64,000 nucleotides of DNA, from contig NC_061120.1 in NCBI RefSeq assembly GCF_002878395.1, forward strand, positions 94,317,163 to 94,381,162, given 5' to 3'. Shown in pieces: positions 47,236-57,939 of this stretch. Both the position numbers and the translations under genes were made by a program. Source of the stretch: Capsicum annuum (taxonomy: Eukaryota; Streptophyta; Magnoliopsida; Solanales; Solanaceae). The notes below the pieces were generated by a model. It was not told the DNA's origin. It did not search any database and was given only the letters and a program-made list of their open reading frames with translations. Each line of letters begins with the position of its first letter. The stretch's first letter is position 1.

Positions 47236-48190
47236 CTTAGCTACCTAAGGTAAGGATGGAGTATGTTCTATCATGACCTCTACTTTTGAATCATGACAAG
47301 TGAATTATCTACTAGGCTTTGAATAATCTAAGTGACTTGTAGATGCAAGATTTTGCAAAGCCTCTATTTTATCATGCATATTCATCAAAATATGACCATC
47401 ATCTAACAAATTCATAGAGTATGGCCTCAATCTTTTAATAAAATTATTCCTAGTGATCTCTTTGGGATTTTTGTAATACAGGAAATCATATAGGTATCCC
47501 TCATATATCTCCTAATCATGGAAAAGGGATTTGGTATATTTCTTTACAAATCCAAAAATCTTGCCTCTGTGCTATTTTTTACCCTTAGATGAGATGAACT
47601 TGTTTAGAAATATTTTACACTAAGCATCCTAAGATATGATAGATCCTGCCAATACTTTTTTTCAACCATTGTTTGGCTTATCAAATTAGGTAGAAGAAGA
47701 ACAATGTCTACTTTAAATATTCATCTAAAACATTTTTGTATTGGAAATTGTCATTCAACTCAGTAAATTTTTACACATGTTTGTGTTAGTATTTATGTGG
47801 TTTACCCTCATATTGAAAAGTATTCTACAATATTCATATTTTTCCTCTTTAATCTCTAATTTTTTGATGATATTTCTCTTCACAATAGTTTTGGACGTAA
47901 TAGTTGATTCGGTCATGCAAAATTTAACCCCAAAATATGTGGTGCTTGAGGGAGATAGACTGCAACCATATCCTCCTCAAAATATGGGGTATTTTGGTGG
48001 TTTATGTTATCACTTATCGATCTAAACCATCTGAGAGTACATGAAATCTCGTTGTTAGTTGCACTCATGGGATATCCCTGACTCTAGTGTTTAGGGTAAA
48101 CTAACTTGTATACTGAAAGAAACTAAACCAACAAATAAAAGTGAAAACTGAACAATCCAATATAAACTCAAAAGAGTATCAACTCTAACA
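47236..48190 (-). pseudogene. E6: gag-like remnant of an Athila/Tat-type Ty3 element
   Basis: Read on the minus strand, the region behind the primer site at 48191-48210 is leader-like (48000-48190), then holds gag-like pieces such as NNFIKRLRPYSMNLLDDG and KIEALQNLA (about 47290-47450), in more than one frame. The position just after a TGGCGCC-type primer site supports gag. I could not confirm the family from residues alone. The plus-strand frame at 47741-48025 is the complement and not a gene. The left end abuts the E4 stub. Confidence 0.4.
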
Positions 48191-48210
48191 AATCCTTAAC
48201 AATGGTGCCG
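48191..48210 (-). other. E6 primer-binding site (TGGCGCCGTTGCC type, decayed)
   Basis: Minus-strand CGGCACCATTGTTAAGGATT compares with TGGCGCCGTTGCCGGGGA, common in Athila/Tat-type plant elements. It agrees at 11 of 18 positions, and all seven differences are transitions. Confidence 0.5.
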
Positions 48211-48600
48211 AAAACATATTTCGTTCTTTCAGACACGTAAGTATAGGTTGTCATACAAGTAATGAAACTCATAGGAATTCGATGAATTGATTTATAGTTT
48301 GAATTCTTATACGAGGAATTCAGTACGTTACCGATATTAAAGAGTGATTTGGGTTTTCTTGACTGTATGTAAAAAAAAACTCTAGGCAATTAATGAATTT
48401 GTTGTGTTGTAATTTAGAATTGACAAAAGAACCAGGGTTGTTGTATTTTGTAAATCCAATTGATCTATTCAATCATATGCTTAGTTAGTTTTCATAAGGT
48501 ACAAGTTGTATGTTATTTTTATCTATATTTAGCATTTTCTCAATAACTCTAAGTCTACTCAACTATCCCCTAACACCTATATTTTTGTGGTCGTCAGTTA
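48211..48600 (-). repeat. Probable E6 LTR or LTR-proximal sequence
   Basis: Lies upstream of the E6 primer site on the minus strand. The stretch CATACAAG-TAATGAAAC with ACACGTAAGTATA (48232-48268) resembles what I recall just before TGGCGCC-type primer sites. No second LTR is present, so the boundary is unknown. The small minus frame at 48168-48389 is not a gene. Confidence 0.35.
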
Positions 48601-49221
48601 ATACTGAAGTGCATATGATGTGGCGCAGATGTGCGTATATAAATTTGGTCAAATTGGCCGAGATAGAGGTCGTATTATATTTCTAATGCGGAGCTTATGT
48701 GGTATTTTGATGGGTGAGTGTAATGCACCATATACTGTGGAATTTGTATTACATGTCTCAACTAGATATTAAATTAATTTTTAATATATAAAGGAGTGTT
48801 AAATGTGTTCAAATTAAATAAAGTGTGAATTCGATTATCTGGGATAATTGTAAAGTGTATTCAATTTGTTTTTCATGTAAAAGTTTAAATAGACCAGCCT
48901 ACGTCTGTGATTTAATAACTATTTGTATCTTGCCACTACGCTTCCAATATATTTGTTACTGGACATTTAAGATAAACACATCTCTATTTCACAATAATTT
49001 TACATGATTACACCCAATTTCCTTCATTTCACTTAACAAATTCCATCATATTCTACATAGGTATAGAAAAAAAGTAATCTATTCTTGTGAAAAGAATTTT
49101 TTCTTACTTAAAATGGATTTGAGTTTTTTTTTATGGAAATATGAGTTCATGAAAGGTGGAGTTTACCGCTTGAGAATAATTCGGGTGTATGAGACTAATG
49201 TTGAAAATTCACGTCTGAAAT
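48601..49221. other. AT-rich DNA, nothing recognised
   Basis: No coding motif, LTR end or repeat pair was seen. The 60-codon frame at 48825-49007 has no feature supporting a gene. Confidence 0.4.
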
Positions 49222-50150
49222 GCATGGAAAAGTTTATCTTAAATCTTAGATATATGTGTCTAAATTTGTTTTGACAAAAAGTGTTTTTGCTCTTTGAATG
49301 ACAAAAATTCAACACGCAAATCTACTTAAAAGAGCTCAATCTTAAATATCTTTCACCTATCATAAAGAACAAACATCGATTGTCAATTTGCCAAAACAAT
49401 AATAAATTCAACAAAATCATTTATCCTTATCTTTTTTCATGTATATTTAAAATTTAGGCATACATGACTAAAATACATATTAAAATTGGCTAATGTTTCA
49501 GGGATTTTCTCCAATATAAAATACTGCCAGTAAAAATTATAAAATTCTTTTTCAAATTCCAACATCGAAATCTAAACCAAAAAAGCTCAAATTTGAGACG
49601 TAAGTTCTATAGCTCATAAAGAACAAACTTCAACAATCAATTTGTCAATTTATAACGAATCAAATAAACTTATTTAGCACCCTTTAAAAATGTGATTTAT
49701 AATTGAGCTCAAGCATAAATGGCTGAAAAACATGTTAAATTTGGTTAAAGTTCATGCATGTATGTATAAAAGTTTTGCTAAAAAAATAATAATTTATTTT
49801 TCTGATTATAACACAAAATAGTCACAAATAAACTCTTTCTTGAAATATAATTTTCATGAATCATAAAAAACAAACCACAATCATCAATTGTAAAAATGAC
49901 AACAAGTTTAAAAAATTCATATAGTACTCTGTAATATATTTTTTCAAGTATATCTGCCCTAACTAATTTATTACTGAATTCTCAATAATATTTTAGTTGA
50001 TTGATTACATGAGCATTCATATTTTTTCTTTGAGTTTGATTCCTCTCATTATGATATCTTACCCTATTTTTCCTTGCCTCAAATTCTAATTAAAAATTAT
50101 TTTAGATATATGACTAATATTCATGTAAAAAATGGCTTAACTTTTTAGAG
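49222..50150. repeat. Diverged tandem repeat, period about 250 bp, about three units
   Basis: The block TCATAAAGAACAAAC followed by TCAATTTG and AACAA recurs at 49360, 49614 and 49861 (as TCATAAAAAACAAAC), with spacing of 254 and 247 bp. A second block, TTGGCTAATGTTT / TTGGTTAAAGTT / ATGGCTTAACTTTT, recurs at about 49487, 49739 and 50131. The last interval is longer by about 140 bp, so the third unit has extra DNA. Units are highly diverged and no coding is present. Confidence 0.55.
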
Positions 50151-52710
50151 TGTGCTTTTGAACGCAAAAAAGAACAGAAAAGAAAAAAAGGATATACTTT
50201 TAAAACAAAAGTAATTTAATATTAAGTATTCATGCAAAAAACATGCCGCGAATATTAGTTAAATGGAGTAATCAAAATTGGGTACCCTATAAAATTTTGA
50301 GATAATTGCACACTCTAGTAGTTGGGGCGACAATGGTACTAAAATTGACCTACATTTTGTATACTTAGCCTAACAGTAAAACATACCTATATAGCGAAAC
50401 TTCAGATGATCCTCCTCCCTTTTTCACTCACTTGGAATAATAATGAACCAGAAAAAGTGAATTAGAAAAAAAATTGATGTTGGATGTACAGCATCACATC
50501 ACCAAAGTGTCGATAACTAAGCTTTAAAGACATCCTAATAAATTTCTACCAAAAGAAACAAACATATCCTCAATAAGTTGGTATTCTTATTTTTCTTGTT
50601 TAACAAACATTTAGATATATATATAGAGAGAGAGAGAATAGGTGAAATACATAAATTTATAAAAGTACGACAATGTACATACACTTTTATTTATGCAGCA
50701 AGTACTCCGGATAATAAAAAATTCGAGGTGGATATGTAGGTTCTAGTAGTACAGACATGCATTACAGTAAACTTGTCATCAAATATGTCTTTGTAAGCTA
50801 GTTAAAGATTACACGTTCAAGGAAAGTTCTATCATATGAACACAATTAATTCTTTTTTTTTTAGTATGGGTTTGTGAGTCTTTTGACTTAGAAAAGTAAC
50901 ACAAAGGATGTTTGGTTTGAGTCCTTGAAAAATACTATATTAATATGAATAAAAAATGATGGGTTGATTGAGTTTGATAAATGTTGGTCTTGGAAATTGA
51001 TGACTCCCAACTCATATGCAAATTACCTAGTCTTTCAAGTAGTAGAAACTAGTTATGTCAATTATTTTACGGAAATAGACTTATGATTAGCAACTATATA
51101 TCTAGCTAAATGTACTACTGAGAAATAAGACAAGTGTTATGTAACTTAAGTTTGTTTTGTTTGAGTTGTTGGTTTTGATCTAGTAATTAAAACAAGAACG
51201 AAGATTAAAGATTGTGATTATAATTAGGAAGATATTTCAAGGTTATAACTCTATTTTGCAATCATATAAAGCATTCGATTTTATAGACTTATTTGTTTAC
51301 CTTGTTTTTGATTTAAGAGGTTTATTATATGATCTTGGCATCTTGCACCTCTAATATTTTACTCACATGTTACTCTAAGTCTATATTTCTATGATTAAGA
51401 TGAGCATGCGAATGAAATTATTTTTCTAATTTTATAATTAAGTAATTAAGGTGATCTAGGTATATGTCTATACTGGCCACAAATCTGTATCTTAATGATT
51501 AAAATTCAGATCTTACTAGGTATATTCTTTGTTCTAACTCACGATTTCTCTTTCAAATTCACAATAAGAATATAAATTTATTCTACTGATCATGAAGTAT
51601 TAAAATAATGATAAATAAAATATAAGAATAATTATTATAATAAATAATAACTCATCGAATCATTCATCAACAAAAAATCATGCTACACTGCAAAATCTGT
51701 AACTCCGAAACAACGGTATTTAGCTACTCTTGTCCCAAGCTAAATTATAGGAATCCAATTTGTTCATTAAAAATTAATGAGTAAAAATTAGAAAAGTAAG
51801 AACCCTAAGGATGGGATATTCTTTACATTGTGTGGGTCATTGAAAAAAATGATTGATCCTTTTTAGAACATTCCAGGATATGGTGAAAAATAACCCTAAA
51901 CTTATACGACTTGGACCAAGACTTAGCAAAAATATGATTTGTAACAGCCTCAATGCGCTACACAGGCTAGGGAAATAGGGCATCCCAATACGGTGTATTT
52001 CCCATTGTGTAGGGGCCAGTTATAAAGCTATCTGAAGTTCAACAATAGTTGTGGTGCTTTGTCTAGTTAACACAACAACTTAACTATTCTATGCTCGTCC
52101 TTAAGTTTTGTCTTAGTCTAGAAGGCTCTAATGTTGCATCTTTTGTCCTTTTGTGTCAATTCCTTATGCATTTTTTTCCAAAATACATCTAATCATGTAT
52201 ATTATCTCATTGATACAAATATGCATAGAACATAAGAATATACAAGAAATTACTCTCAAAACTATGCATAAATATATGTGTAATGTGTTACTTTGGTGTA
52301 TAAATTTGTCTAAAATAAATTTTTGATCATTTTTGAAAAAGTCAATATAAACTTCAAAAATCTTCATGCCTTATATCACAAATTTATTATATCCACTCAC
52401 ATGTAAGTTCACTAGAAAATTTTAATTATGATCTATACACTTGATTTGCATACAAATTCAAATTCAAAGACCCTTTTTGTCAAACTACATAACCTCTCAA
52501 ATTGACTCATCGTGAAAATTAGGGCCAACATGATATGTATAAGTATTCAATTATTAGTACATCAAATTCATACCAATGTGTTCTCATAATTTAAAAGAGA
52601 TACCCTTCCTCACAATATCCATATCACAATCAAATAAGGGGAAAAATGATAGAAAGTTTGCTTACTTTCTCAAAGAAAACTTCAATCATACAAAACTTAC
52701 CATAATTTTT
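50151..52710. other. AT-rich DNA, no gene seen
   Basis: No protein motif, RNA gene or LTR pair was found. It contains an (AT)n(AG)n tract at 50614-50637. A more GC-rich patch at 51940-52020 (CAGCCTCAATGCGCTACACA and following) was not recognised. The 67-codon minus frame at 52164-52367 lacks support. Confidence 0.45.
50614..50637. repeat. (AT)n(AG)n microsatellite
   Basis: Compound simple repeat, about five AT units then seven AG units. Confidence 0.9.
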
Positions 52711-55173
52711 TGTAAGACCTCGCAAAGTCCTAAGCGTAACTATTTCTGCTAAAGCTAGAAACGACGTCGCAGACATAGAAATTTTAGTTAAGTGTTTACA
52801 CTTAGAAGTATTTTAGCCTTCATAATTTGGCGATCCTATTTCATGACCTTTATAACCTTAAAGTATCAATTTTTAAGTTTATTGATCAAGAATGTCAATC
52901 GGTCACTTCGGATGAGTTTTGGATTTTTCAGACCTCGTTTAAACCATTTTTAGGTGACCAAAATAGTGGGTCGACGAGAACTTGACGCATTGCATCACCA
53001 TTGCATCGACAATTAATTTTCCCCGAGCTTTCCATGCAATTTTAGTGAACCAATGCAAACTGGATGTGATGTGTTGATCATCGTGTTGACGCCATTAATG
53101 CAGAAAATTGGGTTGTGCATCACTGGGCACGCCTTCAGTTATTAAAGGCCCGCATCTAGAGGGATATTTGGATCATTTTATCACCCTTAATCTACCCCTA
53201 GAACACAAAATTCAGCCCTCATTAAGCACAATACACTCATTTTATCTCAAATTCTCTCAAGAATAAACCCTAACCCATCAAAGTCAAGATCAAGATTAAA
53301 GAAATTCACCATCAATCTTTAGGAATTCAAGCACCAAGGTATGTTAGGTGTTCATCCAAGGGTTTCCTTCCACCGTTAATGTTCAAGAACCTCTTTTAAA
53401 ACTTCAAGTTTATTGAATTCATGAATTTCATGTTGGGCTTGAATGTATTCATGATTATGAAGATAATTGGGTTTATAATTCATGATTTTTTCAAGATTCA
53501 TGTAAATTTATTTGACATGTGTGTAGTATATTATGAATTCATGTTAAAGCCCTTGAATTTGTAAGTTGGGATTGAAAATCATGAGGCCTACATGTTGATT
53601 AGTATTATGAGCATAGATTAGGTTCCCCAAGTGCTTAATAAATTTCTCATGAGAATTAAATTGGGAAATTATGACATGCTAGCATATGTATAATCTTATA
53701 TCTTACAAGTGTTTGATAAAATGTCTCTATAAATTAGTTATTGACATTATAATATTTTTGAAGATCATGCTATGCTTTACATTTCATGTTATCGAGTCCT
53801 GTATCTAATACTCGACAATCTAGTAGTTTACAAAGATTTACACTAGTTTAGAATAGTATCATTAATGTGATATTAGTAGTACTTAGACAGTTGGAGAACT
53901 CAGTGTACTCAGTCAGTTAATAGAACTCAGTGAACTCAGTCTAGTTCAGATTGACAACATGATCCATAACAGTTATGTCAAGCCTAGTACACTAGAAATT
54001 AGCTCAGTCTCTATTCAGTTGTGAGTAAGAATGAGCACTGAGTGAACCCAGTGATGGGGGCATTCCTATCAATAAAGGATTTCACCATTAGTAGCAATCC
54101 CTTGTTTATAAAAATACATAGCCAGTGTAGGGTAAGATGTCTTCACTCTAGTATAGGGTTGATACATCTCGTTCGAGTTTTTTACAAGCGAAGGTTGACG
54201 AAAGAGCTTCCTGTTAGAGAGGGTAAAGTCATATAAATTATTAGTATCCCTTGGCAAGGTGCTAACACCCTTTAAATAGGGGTCACAGGTTGGACCCCAA
54301 CTCAGTCATACTTGAGGTTTGTCGGTTAGATGAACACTCCCATAGTTTTAGTTTCATACTCACTATAAACCTCACTTCATTCTTTGAATTAGGATTGTCA
54401 AACATAGTCACTCAATTTAGTATAGAACTCAGTTTATTTTTACAAATTTATGACTTTGAGAAACAGTCACTTAGTATATGGTATTTCAGTACTAGTAAAC
54501 TCATATATCAGTCATTCAGTTATCAGAATTCAGTACCCAGTATTATCATGAACCTCAGTTACAACATACATAGTTTTGAGAATATTATTGCATATTTAGT
54601 ATTTATAGTAGTGTCTGATATATAGATATTCATAGTCAATTATATTCATGTTACTTAGTCAGTTATTGTTCATGCATATGAACCCATGCATATTAGCCTA
54701 CATCACTTAGCATACCAGAACGTTCAAAGTACTGATGCATATCTTTTTGTTTGTGCTATCATGTATTATATTATTGGCTCAGATGCAAGGGCTTTTGACT
54801 GTACCTAGTAACCAAGATTATCAACAATAGATTTAGCAGTGAGTCCTAATAGTTCGAGGAAAGTGTTGTCATTTCATTATTTAAAGTATATTATCAGTAG
54901 TCAGAGTTAGTTGGGGACTTGTCGCATCAACTCCATTTGCACACAGTTTAGTTAGAGGCTTTATAGACTTGATTATTTCAGATAGTTATTCAATTTTCAG
55001 ATATGATTGTCAGATGTTCTGTATTCAGTATTTACATATCAGTATAAGATTATAAACTTATGGAAATTTTTACCTAAAGTTCACATTATATAGTATTATT
55101 ATTCAATGATTGTAGTAGGTAAAAAACATGGATTAGTACATGGTCCTTCGGGATTATGATCACTGTCTAGCAT
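52711..55173 (+). repeat. E7: gypsy LTR related to the E5 LTR, end cut by E8
   Basis: Starts TGTAAGACC at 52711. From about 53330 on it matches the reverse complement of the E5 LTR block for block: AGGTATGTTAG, ACAAGTGTTTGATAAAATG, TGTCTCTAT, the AACTCAGT-rich stretch at 53895-53940, TTGGACCCCAACTCAG and ATGGTCCTTCGGG. The first ~600 bp do not match E5. It stops at TAGCA about 26 bases before the expected ACAGACTCGGGGTGTTACA-type end, where E8 begins. It is either a solo LTR or the 5' LTR of an element that continues beyond the window. The small frames at 54042-54257 and 54290-54625 are LTR sequence. Confidence 0.7.
55169..55173. other. Presumed left target-site duplication of E8 (AGCAT)
   Basis: Five bases before the E8 LTR. 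The partner should follow the right LTR outside the window, so it cannot be checked here. Confidence 0.4.
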
Positions 55174-57919
55174 TGTAATACCCCGATCATTTCTTAAGCC
55201 TAAATCCATCTTTTGAGTGAATATAGATGACTTCCAAATTAATTTTTATTTATATCATGTTGTATTTCCATAAATTATACTTTCAATCATGTGTAAAATT
55301 GGATAAGCTTTCCATCGACATAAGATTCACTCAAATCAGACACCCCGTGAGGAAGTTAGAGCCATGTTGTAATTCCTCGAGACTCTAACCAATAGTGCAA
55401 CCATGAATAAAGATCGTGAGTAATAAATTACAGTTTTTTTGTTGTGTTCTAATCAAGGATGGTGTGTATTAAGGCCTTAAATATGTCTTAACAATTGGGG
55501 GAATGAAAACATTCCTTACCGATTGAGTTCTTGGGAAGGATATTGGTATAGTTAACTTCAAATGAGCATATATCTCATTTTACTTGGAATTTTTGATCTC
55601 ATGACCTATCACAAGATATATAATTGAATTACCTTTTAAAATATACCAATTTTAGAAAAATCTGATATCGGAGCAAAGAGTTATACCTATTTTACTCCAA
55701 CTTGGTCAAGCTAGAAAATGGTGATGACGGTTTTGACGGGCTGTCACATTTCTGATGACATTTCTGATGACATCATCAGCCTTAGGAAGAAAATCAAAAA
55801 TTTAACCCTTCTACGATGACATCTCTTGATGGCCTATCACTGGTCTGACGGCCTATCACAGATGTCGTCAACCACTTTTTTCAGCAATTAAGGGGCATTT
55901 TTAAATGGGTATTTTTGTTTTTTCAACCCATTTTGACCCTCTATATATATTCAAGTAAAAAGAAAACTACATTCTTCTTCTATTTTAACAAGAATATAGG
56001 GTTTCTCTCTCAAAAATCCAATCCAAATTTCCCAAGAACATCAAGAATCCAATCATAGATGTTATAAATTAGTTCAAGATTCAAGTTACCCTTGTCAAAA
56101 GAATCAATAACCCTAACTCAAGAAGTGGAAAAGGAATCTATAACAAGTTTTTTCATTCAAATCCATAATCAAGGGATGTGGGGTTTAAACAACAACACTT
56201 CTTTCGTTCTTGTGCCCAATGATTTAATTACTACTATAGAAATACATGATTTTGTAAAGTGGGTTTACACCCAAATTACTATTTTAATGATTTATGATAT
56301 TTGAGCTATTCAAGATCGATACACATAACTATTTCATTATTTTATTTCTTAAATTGAGAACTTATACCATGAGTTTAATATTATTATTATGAGTGGGTGA
56401 TTTCCAAATAATTTGAGATAAGTGTAATGATTTAAGCTTTTCTATGAGAATTTTTATTATTGAATATATATATATATATATATATTGATATTTGAGCTTG
56501 AGAGTCAAGAATGAGTCCTGTGATTTTTTCTTGAATTTTTTGATACATGATTATTTTACAACTTCCAAATTATGACTTGATATTTAATATTGTTAATTTC
56601 ATGTTCAACCATCAGTTGGTATTTCCAGTGCTTTCAAGATATGTGCCAAGCTTTAAGCTTCCTTATGACAAATTGGATTATTGAGTATATTGATTCATAA
56701 GATTGAATTGTTATAATGAGTCTTGATATTTCCTCAAAGTTATTGATGTTTTCATGGCTAAATGAATTCATACATCTTGATGTTGAGAAAGATTGTTTGA
56801 TTTTGAGTCATGTTAGGAGTCCATAGTTGTATATGATTTACCGATGAGATATATATTTATGTTTTGGTCTTTATAATGGACCACAAATTGACATTGGTTA
56901 AGATGGATTTCCTAATATGTTCTGAGCTGAGTCTAGGAGAAATATTTAACATTGAGCAAGGAAAGTGGTATTTCTCCAAAACTACGTGCCACCATAGGAT
57001 TAATATTGATGATTGCGGACCGAAGGCCAAGTATGGGATTTTAATTGAGAAATTGAGGTTGTACTCCTTGGCAAGAGTACGACACCCCCACCAATGTGGG
57101 GTTCTCTCCTTAGAATTGAAAAATGTAGGACTCTATGAGGCTCACATGGTGCAATTATGTTGTTTATAAGAAACTCCCAAGTCCATAAGAGTTTAAGGTT
57201 TATGAGTTTCCGAGTCACTCTAAGTCATGATTCAAAGAGTTTGAGTTAAGTATAATGATTTATGAGATTATAATGTTTGTATTAATATTGATGATTTACA
57301 AGGCATATATTTCAGTTAATTCAAGTGAAGAAAGTTGTTATCATCACCATGCTTCATTTTCATAATCATTTATGATATTATTTATAATGTTACATTGCAC
57401 CCCCACATACTCAGTACATTTCGTAAAGTACTGACCTGTATATATCTTTATATGCTACAGTGCCTTATAATGTAGGTACAAGTTTTAGCTTAGATACTAT
57501 ATTTAGTAAGTTCACAGCTTCCAATCAGCAGGTGATGAGTCCTTTTGATTTGAGGGCATGAGTTAGTTATACAGTTCGAGAAGTGTTGTATTTTTCTTTC
57601 TTTAGTCATATTGATGTTGGTCAGTTGGGAGGCATGACCTATCTATTTAAAGTCAGTACTAGTAGAGCCTTCATAGACAGTCAGTAGATGTTGATGTATT
57701 CAGTTTTAGTTTCATTTGTAAAAGTAGAGTCGTAATCTTTTGAAGTTCATATTTGTATTGAGCTAGTTTGGATAAGTTCTATGTTTTTGGTGATCTTACA
57801 TAGATTTAAGCATTTTATCCAGTAATTTACGAGTTAGGCTAGTCGGAAGCTTAGCTTGGGGTTACTTGTGCCCCTAACCACAATGTGACGTCTCGGGACC
57901 AAAATTTTGGGGCTTTACA
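55174..57919 (+). repeat. E8 5' LTR
   Basis: Starts TGTAATACCCCGATCATTTC and ends GGGGCTTTACA. It includes ATTTCTGATGAC-type short direct repeats (55745-55785), GGCCTATCAC repeats (about 55833-55862), a TATA box (55942-55950) and an (AT)n run (56463-56486). Frames at 56092-56304, 56864-57169 and 57000-57218 lie inside the LTR. Confidence 0.85.
55942..55950 (+). promoter_or_regulatory. Likely TATA box in the E8 5' LTR
   Basis: TATATATAT after GACCCTC, about 770 bp into the LTR and followed by a CTTCTTCT-rich stretch like a plant 5' leader. The same arrangement is at 62360 in the other LTR. Confidence 0.5.
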
Positions 57920-57922
57920 AAC

Positions 57923-57939
57923 TTGGTATCACAACACAG
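57923..57939 (+). other. E8 primer-binding site (iMet type)
   Basis: TTGGTATCACAACACAG begins three bases after the LTR end. The first eight bases match the iMet primer site TTGGTATCAGAGC; the rest has changed. Confidence 0.7.

Noticed and set aside
47741..48025. 94-codon plus-strand frame
   Set aside because: Complement of the E6 leader and gag-like region; no motif.
49222..50150. CRISPR-like array
   Set aside because: Units are ~250 bp, strongly diverged and AT-rich, in a plant nuclear context; no short identical repeats with unique spacers.
54290..54625. 111-codon plus-strand frame
   Set aside because: Inside the E7 LTR; the matching E5 LTR does not keep the frame.
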